A stretch of 39,375 nucleotides of DNA from Gracilariopsis chorda (GCA_003194525.1 NBIV01000576.1:1-39375), one strand, 5' to 3'; shown: positions 1 through 11,374, counted from the stretch's first letter. Made by a program: numbers and translations. Notes: a model not told the origin generated them from the sequence alone.

Positions 1-655
1 TGATTGGCTACTGCAAACACTCATATGCAACGTATTGGTTACAAGTGTTATGCATTCTATGGGCTCTTGGCACGGAACTGGCCACTTGGCATAAGGTGAA
101 TGGGTATGGTACTGAAGAAATGTGTGGCTACATGTGGTTTTACAGGTATATGGAAGTGTGTCATGTGTGCGGTTGTGCAAGCAGGCACGTGCCATCCACG
201 CAACACACCTAGGGTATGTACATGGATGCGGTGGCATGTGTATTTGTGCTTTGTCATTGTCATGATAATGCGAGTAAGTGTTTATACAGTGCTGCAACAT
301 GCTGGCACATTGTTGGCGTGTCCGGTTCACTTATTGTGCGTTGCTGGCTACTTGGTTCACTTGGTCTGCATTGTTGTAATGTGTTGTTATGTTGTTATGC
401 ATGGTTGTACTTGGCTGTAATCAGTGTGTGCAACCCTTATTGTGTTATGTTTGTTTATGATTGGTAGTATTGGGTGTCCCCACTTAGTGGTATAGGGTTT
501 TCTTGTAGTTGTAGTGTGACGTAGAGGTGCTATATAACACGCTGAAGTTGCACTACCAAGTAAACTCGCCCCAAGACTGGCAACCTTCACTGCTTCTTTT
601 TCTTCTTTCTTTGTTCTACAGATGCGCCGTAGCCCAACTAACATTACTATCATCA
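1..655 (+). repeat. Family A LTR, 3' portion, plus sense
   Basis: This is the reverse complement of the A LTRs at 5900-6709 and 11783-12593. About 155 bp of its U3 end lies outside the window. It holds the TGATTGGCTACTGCAAAC box at the very start, a TATATAA promoter near 531-537 and a pyrimidine-rich tract before CTACAG at 619. It ends CATTACTATCATCA at 655, a variant of the usual CATTACCAACATCA. It abuts integrase coding sequence of an A2 copy that continues from 656, so it is the edge of an insertion there. Whether it is a solo LTR or the 3' LTR of a full element cannot be told; the matching target duplication (GGGTC expected) is off the window. Confidence 0.9.
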
Positions 656-2298
656 GGGTCCATTAGTGCCATCGTTCCCAGATCGATTCCGGTATGCATC
701 TGGATTTGTGGATGATCACTCGCGATATGCAGTAATTGAGTTCATGATGCATAGGTCTGAGACTGCACAAGTGTTCTTGGGTGTGAGGCAGAAGCTCAAA
801 CAGCTTGAAGGAGAGCATGTGCTTATTCGAAAGCTGCACTCTGACAATGCCGAAGAGTACATTGCCTTGCAAGAGAATCCCAAGAATGGTCTCCAGGAGG
901 TATCGTTTTCTCCACCGTATACGCCAGAACATAATGCCATTGCAGAGCGCATCAATCGCACTATGGGTGAAGCTGCCCGAGCTTTGCTCATTCAAGCAAA
1001 TCTTCCAGAATGTTTGTGGTCATAGGCACTGAAACATGTTATTTATGTTCGCAATAGCGTGCCGCACTCCACCACTGGCGTAACACCGTATGTGCTAGTG
1101 ACTGAAACCAGGGCTTGTTTGAAGTACGTCAGAGTATTTGGATGTGCCGCATATGTATTAAAAAGGAACCCGGGCACCAAGTTCGAGTCTCGTGCACTTG
1201 AGGGAGTGTACTTGCAGACTCTTGAGCATGGTGTTTATGAGGTCCTAGTTACTGATGACGACGATATTCCTCGAATAGTAAGGTCCCGTCATGGCACTTT
1301 TGATGAATCTAGGTTCCCTAGTGCACTATATTCAATAACTATATGGATGACGAAAGCACATCAGATAGTACTTATCATTTTGAGAACGATATGGATAGCA
1401 TCAGTTAGATGAATTCTCTGTTGATGATGTTGAAAACATCATTCAAACTCAGAAAATGGTACAATAGACCACCCTGAGGCACAACAGACATTATGGTTGA
1501 CCCTGCAACAGTGAACTTTGTATGCTGCCGAGGACAGTTCGAGTGATGAAGAGCAGTCAAATGACGATGGAGGTGACATTGAACATGAAAATGTTAACTC
1601 TGAGTCGCAGTCACGGTATCCTCGTCGCACAAGGCGTGCACCACAACGCTGTGGCATACGGCTGGCACTGCCAAATCTGAGGTTGAGGTGACACAAGTGA
1701 TAATCCCACATTAAAGGAAGCACTGGTCTGCCACCCAACTGAAAGAGAGCAATGGCTAAATGCCATTGATGAAGAGTTGGCATTCTTTAGAATACAAGGC
1801 TACATGGATTCCTGATGACTCACCAAAGTCCGAGTCACTACCAACGCATGTCATACTGAAGGTGAAACGTGACGCAAATGACTCCGTTGACCGATTTAGA
1901 GCTCGAATAGTGGCTGGGGCAGCCAGCAGTCATATGGTCAGGACTACTTAGAGACGTATGCACCAGTTGTTTCGTTCAAATTTGGTTCGCATGTTCCTGT
2001 ACCTGATGTTGTGTATGCAGATGTTTGATGCACAGGTTGACATAAAGACAGCGTTCCTTAATGGTGAACTGAAAGAAGATGTGTGGGTGATGTCACGCGC
2101 GGCATTCCTGGTCTCAAGTCACTATGCTACAAACTGCTAAAGGCGATATACGGGCTTAAGCAGGCTCATCTGGCATGGCACACGAACTTCAGCACGGACA
2201 TTACAGGCGTAGGTTTTGAAGAACTACCCAGTGCACCATGTGTTTTCAGGCGCAAACAAGCCGGCAACACTTACGCATACATCCTGGTATACGTAGAT
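656..2298 (+). pseudogene. A2 gag-pol fragment: integrase core to RT YVD (copy C1)
   Basis: The fragment starts inside the integrase core just after the first catalytic Asp region and reads through the second Asp (HSDNAEEY), the Glu (AERINRT), the Arg-rich RRTRRAPQR linker and the RT (QVDIKTAFLNG), stopping at YVD at 2293-2298. It matches 17512-19152 almost base for base. Both carry the same TAG in place of the Tyr codon of the LWSYALKH motif (1023-1025) and another TAG in the acidic linker. This copy additionally has many 1-nt gains and losses (around 1490, 1520, 1655, 1920, 2097), which fragment the frame. It is non-functional. The extra indels may be consensus errors rather than decay. Confidence 0.85.
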
Positions 2299-3109
2299 TG
2301 ATGATGTAAACGATAGTTGGGCTTCGGCGGAAATGAAAAAGGAAAGAAAGAAAGAAAATAAAGAGTGAAGGTTGCCAGCCTTCGGGCCGAGTTTACTTGG
2401 TACTGCGACTTCAGAGTCTTATATAGCACATCTACTTCGCACTTCCACAACAAGAAAACCCTACAGCACTAAGTGGGACACCCAATAACTACCAATCATA
2501 ATCAAACATAACACATTAAGGGTTGCACAAACTGATTACAGCTTAGTACAACCAGGCATAACAACATTACAACACATTGCAACCACGCACACCAAGTGAA
2601 CCAAGCAGCCAACAACGCACAATAAGTGAACCGGACATACCAACAATGTGCCAGCATGCTGCAGCACTGTATACACCCTTCCTCGCATCATCATGACAAT
2701 GACAAAGCACAAATACACATGCCACCGCATCATGTACATAGCCTAGGTGTGTTGCGTGCATGGCACGTGCTTACTTGCACAAGCGCACACATGACACACT
2801 TCCATATACCTGTAAACCACATGTAGCCACACATATTCTTCAGTACATGCCCATTCACCTTATGCCAAGTAGCCAGTTCCGTGCCCAGGACCCAAGAATG
2901 CATAACACTTGTAACCAATACGTTGCATATGAGTATTTGCAGTAGCCAATCAATATGCCCGTTTCATGTTGGGTTTGAGAAAACACGCATATGCGCTTTT
3001 TGTAGAGCAGGTCCCAAGAACAGCCCCCGTTATATCAAACTTTGGTTCCAAGTGTTGCTTTACGATGTCCCAGGACTACCAGGCACTCGACTATGTGCTA
3101 ACATTAACA
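2299..3109 (-). repeat. A2-type LTR, minus sense
   Basis: 811 bp, beginning TGATGATGTAAACG and ending CTAACATTAACA on the plus strand, TG...CA as in other copia LTRs. It matches the LTR at 19153-19965, and more distantly the A LTRs. A TATATAA box is readable on the minus strand near 2420. Its left flank is RT coding sequence ending GTAGAT; its right flank is gag coding sequence starting GTCGTGC. These flanks are not adjacent in an intact element and share no 5-bp duplication, so the right junction is a rearrangement rather than a simple insertion. Confidence 0.85.
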
Positions 3110-3488
3110 GTCGTGCGTATGCCGCTGGAAGCAGAAACGGCTATCACTGCACTTGCGACTGTGATGGACATACTCAAGACCGATGTCACGTGAATCCAGA
3201 CAACCATGACAACCATCTGCCACAAGCAATCTTAGACCAGCTGAGGGTGAACGCAGTTGAGAAGCCAAAGCGTTCTGGGAAGTCATCCAGTAGAGCGTCC
3301 AAAGTTGAGATTGCTGGTGTTGCTAGTGAGAAGTCTTCAGTGGTACCGCCAGCTATTAGTCACATCGACACTTATGCGGACAGTGGTGCTACGTCTCATT
3401 TCTTCTGTTCTGTATCTGCGTTCGTTCCAGACACACTGATTGACATACCAGAGAAGACAATTGAACTAGCTGACAACACCACGGTTAA
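3110..3488 (+). pseudogene. A2 gag zinc knuckle and protease fragment (copy C2, 5' part)
   Basis: It encodes the GRAYAAGSRNG segment of gag, the CCHC zinc knuckle and the aspartic protease motif ADSGATSHFF, then is cut by the B element at 3489. The zinc knuckle is damaged. Compared with A2 at 23400-23430 one codon is lost, so CX2C becomes Cys-Thr-Cys (CX1C), which should weaken zinc binding and RNA packaging. The reading frame is open from the preceding LTR into the first bases of the B LTR, where a TGA ends it. The coding sequence resumes at 17016 after the B insertion. The gag N-terminus is missing; the fragment begins directly at the LTR junction. Confidence 0.85.
3484..3488. repeat. Target site duplication GTTAA of B element (left)
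   Basis: GTTAA directly precedes the B LTR and recurs at 17011-17015 directly after the other B LTR. The uninterrupted A2 sequence (minus copy near 23080) reads through this site with a single copy (GTGAA variant). Five bases is the normal copia duplication. Confidence 0.9.
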
Positions 3489-4268
3489 TGTTGAAAGTTG
3501 AAAGGAAGATGAGGGGATGGAAGGGAAGTTCGCCAGCTCTAGCTTGGATTTACTTGGAGGTCCTTCAGGCACATCTTATATACCACTCTAAACTCGAATT
3601 GCGCGGGAACACCAACTACAAGTAAAACCTAAACCACTAAGCAGGGACACTCAATACTACCAATCATCATCTAACATGACATAGCCAGCTCAGCACAACC
3701 TCATTACACCAACGCACACCAACGCACCAATGTTCTGTAATAGTTACGTGCATACACATGACCATGACAAGGCACAAATTCACGACTCCAACACACGCCA
3801 GCACATGCCAACACATCACGGTAAGTCAACACGTTACGGTAAGTCGGCACGTAACCTGTGGTGTTAGTGCCATGTCATCATGTGGCAATGCTCACAACAC
3901 CCACGTCATCAATATACCCGTGCATGTGTAAACCTGTTGACAGTGCATGCGCACCTTACCATTGTAACCAACCACTGCTGTACCACTTCTACCAGGTGTC
4001 AACCACTTCATCAGTATCCCCTGCACACAACGTACACTGTGACCACTGTAGTAGCTGGACACGTGGGTGTGTCCAACCGATCCAGTTATGCCATACCACT
4101 TGTACGCACCACGTTGCATATGTACATTTGCAGTAGCCAATCAGAAGCCAGTTTCACGTTGGGTTCGCGCACACGCGCATATGCGCTTTTGCAGAGGTAC
4201 CCTCTAAAACAGCCCATGCTCCCCGGAACATTTGGTTTTCAGTGACAGCACAGGTACTACTGCCAACA
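3489..4268 (-). repeat. Family B 3' LTR
   Basis: 780 bp, TGTTGAAAG...CTGCCAACA on the plus strand. On the element strand it has a TATATAA box (3576-3582). It also has a tandem motif ACGGTAAGTC(A/G)(A/G)CACGT near 3821-3853 and the shared U3 module with palindrome GCGCATATGCGC near 4174-4185. It differs from the 5' LTR at the third base (T versus A) and at about six other sites. Confidence 0.93.
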
Positions 4269-4278
4269 CCCCCCCTCT
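4269..4278 (-). other. Polypurine tract of family B
   Basis: On the element strand AGAGGGGGGG lies directly before the 3' LTR. This is the expected primer site for plus-strand DNA synthesis, left by RNase H cleavage. It lies a few bases after the RNase H stop codon (4289-4291), so unlike family A it is non-coding. Confidence 0.85.
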
Positions 4279-4288
4279 GTCACTGACT

Positions 4289-5075
4289 TCAAAGGTCTAA
4301 GGGGAGCAAGCCACAGTCACTGCGGAACCTTGCCAGCTTAACTCGACCGAGCGCTTTCGTCAGGATATCGGCGACCATGTCTTCCGTGGAACAGTACTGC
4401 AACTGGACGGCTTTGTCGCGTAGAGCCTCTCTGGTGAAGTGAAAGCGAATATCAATGTGCTTAGTACGCTTGTTCACAACTCCATTTCGAGCAAGGTCGA
4501 TGCAACCTTGGTTGTCCACGTACACAGTTGTGGGCTCAACCATTAGCGTCACTGACTTATCCACGTGTAGTCCACTTGCGTTGCCAATGTCACTCCACAG
4601 TCGTCTCAGCCAGATCGCTTCCTTCGTCCCACTGCACAGACTCACATACTCAGCCTCAGCGCTAGACAATGCAACTACTTCCTGTTGGCGCGAGCTCCAA
4701 GACACAGGAGCACCGCACATCATGAACACATACCCACTGGTGGACTTGCGGTTGGATGTATCACCTGCCCAGTCAGAGTCTACGTATCCATACAGCTGAG
4801 TATCAGTCGTGGTGCCATAAGTAAGTCCGAGGGAGCGAGTGCCATTGAGGTAACGCAGAACACGCTTGACCGCTTTCCAATGAGTCTCTCCAGGTTTCTC
4901 GACATACTTGGCTAGCTTGGACACTGCAAACGAGATGTCCGGTCAAGTGCCAACAGATAGATACATCAGACAACCGATCACCTGGCGATACGGGATGTTC
5001 GTCAGAGGCTCTTCTACCTTAGTGAGGTCAGCACCGGAGTCCATGGGAGTGTCCATTGGTTTGCACTGCAACATG
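4289..5075 (-). pseudogene. Family B RT thumb/connection and RNase H
   Basis: The segment encodes the end of the pol polyprotein. The RNase H domain is open at 4289-4924 with YVDSDWAGD, the SSAEAEYVSL glutamate, VDNQGCIDLA and ADILTKALG, so all copia RNase H motifs are present. Upstream, between the RT ORF and this one, the frame is restored by removing one T from a run of five at 5080-5084 and reading through a TGA at 4944-4946, a CGA-to-TGA change in the GTRPDIS motif. It therefore cannot be made as part of a normal polyprotein. The stop TCA (minus TGA) at 4289 lies just before the polypurine tract. Confidence 0.87.
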
Positions 5076-5899
5076 TCAAAAACGTTCTAAGACCTTACGC
5101 GTGTATGCAGACTGTGTCAGGTACAGCTGTCTTTTGGATCGATCACGATGGATCTCAAACCCAAGTACCATGCGCGCTTCACTGAGATCCTTCATCTGAA
5201 AACGTTTTGACAGTTCACGCTTTACGCGATTCATTGTCTCCATACTTGGACTAGCAATGAGCAAGTCGTCCACATAAAGAGCAATGATCACAAGCGCTCC
5301 CAGTACCTCTCCGGTGTAAACGCACTCGTCTGCGACGTTTGGCTTCAGACCCATCCAACCAACGAGGAACAAGTACATCTTTGCAAACCACTGCCTTGAT
5401 GCCTGTCGTAGCCCATAGATGGCTTTCTTGAGAAGGCATACCAAGTCCTCGTTCCCAGGTTTGATGAATCCGTCCGGCTGCTCCATGTACACAGTCTCTT
5501 CCAGGTCGCCATTCAACAATGCAGTCTTCACATCCATCTGGTGCAGATGATAGTTCTGCACTGCTACAATGGACAGAATCATTCTAATGGATGTGAATTT
5601 GACCACTGGTGCATACGTCTCGGAGAAGTCTACACCTTCGATCTGCAGAAACCCTCGAGCCACCACACGAGCCTTGTACCTCACTGTCGGTTCATCGTTG
5701 TCGCCAGCCTCATATTTTTGCACAAATACCCACTTGGATGATATCACGTTGCTGTCAGCTGGCCTTGGCACTAACTCCCATGTGTCATGCTCCATCAGAG
5801 ACTCGTACTCACTGTTCATGGCCTTGGTCCACGCTTTTGAATCAGGACGTGACACCGCATCGGAGTATGAGATGGGACGTCATCACTGGCAGTGAGTAG
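5076..5899 (-). pseudogene. Family B reverse transcriptase
   Basis: A complete copia RT core. It runs from the TWELVPRP and SKWVFVQKY motifs through YKARVVARGF, the MDVKTALLNGDL catalytic aspartate, AIYGLRQASRQW and ALYVDDLLIAS, to KDLSEARMVLGFEI. The YVDD box is intact. Its N-terminal edge continues without loss from 12599 across the A1 insertion: the joined frame reads GTALLTASDDVP. It then loses register through a 1-nt deletion near 5877, just before the Ser-Tyr-Ser-Asp stretch. It ends prematurely at 5076 from an extra T after LERF. RT would copy the RNA genome in cytoplasmic virus-like particles. Only the RT core is uninterrupted here. Confidence 0.88.
5895..5899. repeat. Target site duplication AGTAG of element A1 (left)
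   Basis: AGTAG precedes the A1 LTR at 5900 and follows the other LTR at 12594-12598. Removing A1 and one copy joins the B integrase/RT linker in frame, which confirms both the boundaries and the insertion. Confidence 0.93.
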
Positions 5900-6709
5900 T
5901 GATGTTGGTAATGTTAGTTGGGCTACGGCGCATCTGTAGAACAAAGAAAGAAGAAAAAGAAGCAGTGAAGGTTGCCAGTCTTGGGCGAGTTTACTTGGTA
6001 GTGCAACTTCAGCGTGTTATATAGCACCTCTACGTCACACTACAACTACAAGAAAACCCTATACCACTAAGTGGGGACACCCAATACTACCAATCATAAA
6101 CAAACATAACACAATAAGGGTTGCACACACTGATTACAGCCAAGTACAACCATGCATAACAACATAACAACACATTACAACAATGCAGACCAAGTGAACC
6201 AAGTAGCCAGCAACGCACAATAAGTGAACCGGACACGCCAACAATGTGCCAGCATGTTGCAGCACTGTATAAACACTTACTCGCATCATCATGACAATGA
6301 CAAAGCACAAATACACATGCCACCGCATCCAAGTACATACCCTAGGTGTGTTGCGTGCATGGCACGTGCCTGCTTGCACAACCGCACACATGACACACTT
6401 CCATATACCTGTAAACCACATGTAGCCACACATATTCTTCAGTACCATACCCATTCACCTTATGCCAAGTGGCCAGTTCCGTGCCAAGAGCCCATAGAAT
6501 GCATAACACTTGTAACCAATACGTTGCATATGAGTGTTTGCAGTAGCCAATCATATGCCCGTTTCACGTTGGGTTTGAGAACACACGCATATGCGCTTTT
6601 GTAAAGCAGGTCCCAAAAACAGCCCTCCGTTATATGAAACTTTGTTTTCAAGTGTTGCACCATGATGTCCCAGTACTACCCGGCACTCGACTACGTGCTA
6701 ACATCAACA
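5900..6709 (-). repeat. A1 3' LTR
   Basis: 810 bp, TGATGTTGG...ACATCAACA on the plus strand. It is near identical to 11783-12593. The last codon and the stop codon of gag-pol lie in its first six element-strand bases (6704-6709). Confidence 0.95.
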
Positions 6710-9700
6710 CTCCTCCTCGAGTTCCTGGGTCAGACCAACCCTATCCATGATCAACTGTGCCATAGCAGGACTAAGTGGTTTAGTGAGTATGTCAGCATCA
6801 TTGTCCTCACTTGCCACATATTCCACAGTTATCACCTTGCTTTTGACCAAGTCCCGGATAAAGTGTATCTTCACGTCAATGTGTTTGGCACGTCCGGAGG
6901 GCAACGCTCACCAATGGCCCATTCAATCGCACACTGGTTGTCTGAGCGTAGTGGAGTACTCTCATTAACCGGTATTCCACATTCCTCAAGTACTCGAGAT
7001 ATCCACATTAGCTCTTGACTTGCCATCACTAATGCGTAATACTCGGACTCGCCTGTAGACAATGCCACTGACGCCTGCTTACGCGCACCGTAGAAACAAG
7101 CACATGACCCAAGTTTGATCATAAAGCCAGACAAAGACTTGCGATCAGTGGTGTCACCAGCGTAATCAGAGTCTACATAACCATTGAGCAGCAGGTTACC
7201 AGGTTGATAAACAAGTCCATGGTGAGTAGTGCCACGTAAATACCTTAGCACGCGCTTCACCGCTCGATGACAATACCGAGTTGGTGCTTTCTGAAAGCGC
7301 GCTAGGATAAGTACGGGTGCCAATATGTCCAAACGTGTCCGTAATGCCAGGTACAGCAGAGACCCGATCATCTGCTGATACAACTGGACTTCAAATGGGG
7401 ACTTGTCCTCCTCCACATCAAGCGAGGAAAAGAAAGATTCTACCATTGGGCTTCGTGCAGGCTTGCTACATTCCAGTCCAAACCGACGTAACATGCCACT
7501 GACATACAGCGGCTGTGCTAGTTTTACACCTAACAGTTGGCCATTGGAGTCCATGTTCCAGGTTAATTCAACACCAAGATACATTCTGATACGAGTCTCA
7601 ACACGTAGGTCATACAGAGACTTGAGCTCCTCCACTATGTGGGAACGTTGTTCAGCAGTTGGCGTAAATATAAGAAGGTCATCTACGTATACCAAGATGT
7701 ATGCGTATGTGTTACCGGCTAATTTGCGCCTGAAGACACATGGTGCACTGGGTAATTCTTCAAAACCTATGCCTTTAATGTCTGTGCTGAACTTCGTATG
7801 CCATGCCAGATGAGCCTGCTTAAGCCCATATATAGCCTTTAGCAGTTTATAGCATCGTGACTTGAGACCAGGAATGCCACGCGGTGACAACACCCAAACG
7901 TCTTCCTTGAGGTCACCGTTCAGGAATGCGGTTTTAATATCCACCTGTGCAACAAACATCTGCATGCACAATATCAGGTACAGGAACATGCGAACCAAGT
8001 TGAACGAAACGACTGGTGCGTACGTCTCTAAGTAGTCCTGACCATATGTCTGGTGGTTGCCTCCAGCCACTATTCGAGCTCGAAATCGGTCAACGGAGTT
8101 GTCTGCGTCACGTTTCACCTTCAGAATGACATGCGTTGGTAGAGGCGCAGACTTTGGTGAGTCATCCGCAACCCATGTAGCCTTGTCTTCCAAGGATGTG
8201 AACTCCTCATCGATAGCATGTAGCCATTGCTCTCTTTCAGTTGGGGGTGCGGAGAGTGCTTCCTTGAGTGTGGGATCATCACTCGTGGTAACCTTAACCT
8301 CCGATTTGGCCGCGCCAGCCATATGCCACCAGCGTTGTGGTGCACGCCTAGTGCGACGAGGATAGCGTGACTGTGACTCAGAGTCGAGATTTGCTTGTTC
8401 AATGTTCTCTGCATCACTCTCTGACCCCTCTTCGTTGCCGGAATTGTGGTCATCAGTAACAATATCTGGTGGTGCAGAGTTAGCAGTCACGTTTACAGGT
8501 GCCCCAGAATGGTCTATGCTGCCATTTTCGGATTCTGAAATGACGTCCGCAACATCGTCAACATAAAATTCTTCAGAGCTGGTGGAGCCTACATCATCCT
8601 CAGAACTATAAGTCGCATCTGATGCACTCTCGTCATCCATATAATTGCTTAGATACGGTACACCAGGGAACCTAGATTCATCAAAGGTGACATGACGCGA
8701 CCTTACTATTCGAGGAATATCGTCGTCACCCGATATTAGGACCTCGTAAACACCATGCTCAAGAGTCTGCAAGTACACTCCCTCAAGTGCACGAGACTCG
8801 AACTTGGTGCCCGGGTTCATTTTTAATACATATGCGGCACATCCAAATACTTTGATATACTTCAAAGAAGGCCTATTGTCAGTGACCAACACATACGGGG
8901 TCACGCCAGTGGTGGAATGGGGCACTCTATTGCGAATATAAATCACATGTTTCAGTGCATATGGCCACAAACAGTCTGGTAAACTTGCTTGAATCAGCAA
9001 AGCTCGGGCAGCTTCCCCCATAGTGCGATTGATGCGCTCCGCAATAGCATTGTGTTGTGGGGTATACGGAGGAGAAAACGATACCTCCTGAAGACCATTG
9101 TCGGGATTGTGTTGCAAAGCAATATACTCTTCTGCGTTGTCAGAGTGCAGTTTTCGAATAAGCACATGCTCTCCTCCAAGCTGTTTGAGCTTCTGCTTTA
9201 CTCCCAAGAACACTTCGCTGATCTCAGTTCTGTGCACCATGAACCCAAGGACTGCATATCGTGAGTGATCATCGACAAATCCGGATGCATACCGGAATCG
9301 GTCGGGGAATGATGGCACCAACGGACCGATAATGTCCGAGTGCACCACGTCCCCAACCTGCTTGGCTCGTTCAAACTTGCCCTGAAATGGCAGTTTATGC
9401 GCCTTGGCAAGGCGGCATGGTCGACATACCTCCTCCATGCCCTTGATGTTTGGTACACCGTCGACGTGAGCATGAACTCTTTGAAGGTCATGTTCATTCA
9501 TATGTGCCAGTCGGCGGTGCCACAATGAACTAGTGCGCTCGTCGGTAGCAGCAAGCACCGTGGATGTGTCCGTATGGTCGATTGGGTTTGGCAGGGTGTA
9601 TAAACGGGAGCGATGATGACGAGTCCCATGCCCGACCTCAAACCCATCTTCGTGTTGTAGGCGTACTTCCTTATCACAAAACAGTGAGTGGATACCTTTG

Positions 9701-10989
9701 TCAGCCAACCGCCCTACAGAAACTAGGTTATATCCAAGATTCGGAACGAGCAGCACATTAGACAACCTAAGATTGACATCCACAAACGGTAATACCACAT
9801 CTCCTTGTTGCGTGGCAGTGACCGTGGTGTTGTCAGCTAGTTCAATTGTCCTATGTGGTATGTCGAACATTGTGGTTGGGACGAACGCCGACACCGAACA
9901 AAAGAAATGAGACGTAGCGCCACTGTCTGCATATGTGTCAATGCACTCATTAACCGGTGGTACCACTGATGACTTTTCACCTGCGACTCCAGCAATCTCA
10001 ACCTTGGATGCTTTCAGCGATGACTTGGCGGAACGTTTAGGCTTTTCGACTGCATTTAGCCTTAGCTGATCCAAGATAGCTTGTGGTAAATGGTTGTCAG
10101 GATTGTCCGGATTCATGTGACAACGGTCCTGGGTGTGTCCATCGCGGTCACAAAAGGTGCAGTGGTACCCATTTTTGTTTCCAGCAGCATATGCACGACC
10201 AGTGGGGTCGTTCACAGTGGTTGAATCTGATGCGTTACCATCATTCTCAATACCATTTGATAATTTGCTGTGTCCGCTAATACGGGAACCACCCCTGTTC
10301 TTGTTCTTCTTGCGATTGCGCCCTCTACCAGAACTGCTTGACCCCATTTGACGAGCATTATATTCATCAATTAGGGTTGTTGCTACATAGTCCCAGGTCA
10401 GTTCCGAGATCTCCTTGGTCCTCAGTGCTGCTGCAGTTGATTCCAATGAGCAGTTGGGGTCAATAGATGCCAGAAGCATAGGTGCCTTGTGAGACTCTGG
10501 TATGGCGGCATCTTTGCCCATGCGGTCCAGCTGCGAGAACAGAGAGGCAAACTGGTCCACGAATTCGGACATGTTTTGGCCATTATACGACATTCTGAAC
10601 AGCTGAGTCTGCACGGCTATACGAGACACTATCCTGTTTGAGGCATATCGCGCATCAAGTAGTTGAAGCATGCGACCGGGGTCATCATCCACATCCATAA
10701 CTACACGCAACGGGGCATCACCAAGTGCACAAATGATGATTGCACATGCCTTTTCGCGCTTTGCGAGTGTACGGGAGGGTGTCTGGGTAGCACTAGAACC
10801 AGACGCTTGTGTCATTATTCCACTAGATGACTCCTCCGAACTTGACATAACGACATTCCAGACACCTTTAATACGACATGCAGCACGTAGACGGTGTCTC
10901 CATAGGGTGTAATCTTCTCCCCGCTTACCGTGGAAGCGCGGGATCTTCACACCAGAAGTGGTTTCTGACTCAACTTCGGAGTCTGACAT
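6704..10989 (-). CDS. A1 gag-pol polyprotein, one frameshift near the C-terminus
   Basis: One ORF encodes gag, protease, integrase, RT and RNase H. It would be self-cleaved to build virus-like particles, copy the RNA and integrate the cDNA. Start ATG at 10989 has ACC before it. Domains by residue: gag N-terminal region with YTLWRHRL (about 27); CCHC knuckle 277-290; protease DSGATSH with Asp355; integrase HHCC with His491, His496, Cys522, Cys525; catalytic Asp552, Asp617, Glu651; RRTRRAPQR linker; RT with YVDD at 1101-1104; RNase H with YVDSDYAGD (Asp1273 first), the STGESEYYAL Glu and RSDNQCAIE. The main frame is open from 10989 to 6871. One G is missing near 6899 compared with 25418-25421, so the tail from CPSGRAKH to LEEEC is in another frame and ends at 6704. 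Asp617 to Glu651 has 33 residues between, two fewer than in family B. Confidence 0.93.
6710..6721 (-). other. Polypurine tract of A1, inside the coding region
   Basis: On the element strand GAGGAGGAG directly precedes the 3' LTR and at the same time encodes Glu-Glu-Glu of the polyprotein C-terminus (LEEEC). It is the likely plus-strand primer. The same sequence is found at 19966, 25230 and 29358. It is absent at the LTR junctions at 35260 and 37692. Confidence 0.8.
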
Positions 10990-11225
10990 GGTTCCAGAAC
11001 GACTTCAGTAACCGAAATTAGAACAAACAAGGTACGAAAATGAAGCAGAGTGAGGGACTCGATGCTTAGAATCGCTATCAGAATAGACGAGAGGGCTGTT
11101 TTGGCGGTACAGCTTTGGACTGATAGCGGATGTCACACTATGTGGGTGATGCTGGAGTGGATTATACTCAACACTTAACAGCGAGGGCGCCAGCGGAGAC
11201 CGTGTAACCAAGTCTCAACGCTCGT

Positions 11226-11239
11226 CCAGACGCGTCTGG
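11226..11239. promoter_or_regulatory. 14-bp palindrome in A leader, candidate RNA dimerisation site
   Basis: CCAGACGCGTCTGG reads the same on both strands. It is retained in the leaders of the three other A copies (near 33886, 36319 and 38761). Palindromes in retroelement leaders can act as kissing-loop dimer initiation sites; that role is inferred here. Confidence 0.5.
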
Positions 11240-11336
11240 TACGCGAATCACAGGCGGATTTCGGGTTCTCGACGCCTGGAGTATACTCACGAGCAGCTCT
11301 GAAGCACACTCGGAAAGGAAACTAACTTCGTAAAAG

Positions 11337-11374
11337 CGGGCGCACTGACGGGAGAAACTACCTCCGCTACCCTA
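11337..11374 (-). promoter_or_regulatory. Leader block identical in families A and B
   Basis: 38 bases match 15143-15180 in the B leader without a mismatch, although gag, pol and most of the leader do not align at DNA level. The block can fold as a short GGAG/CTCC hairpin with loop GTAGTTT on the element strand. A looser match, CCAGGGGT(T/C)C(A/G)AC, continues upstream. Role unknown; packaging or translation signal is inferred. Confidence 0.6.

Noticed and set aside
2299..3109. Simple solo-LTR insertion with target duplication
   Set aside because: The flanks (GTAGAT left, GTCGTGC right) do not match and are not contiguous in an intact element; the right side must be rearranged.
3820..3860. 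CRISPR-like or satellite repeats in LTR B (ACGGTAAGTC copies)
   Set aside because: Only two copies of a short motif with no spacers; a local duplication inside U3.
6224..6604. A 126-codon plus-strand ORF repeated in the A LTRs (also 12108, 24744, 28878)
   Set aside because: It is antisense to the element and follows the LTR copies simply because they are near identical; its C-terminal part varies in frame with indels. The sense 106-codon ORF has the better case.
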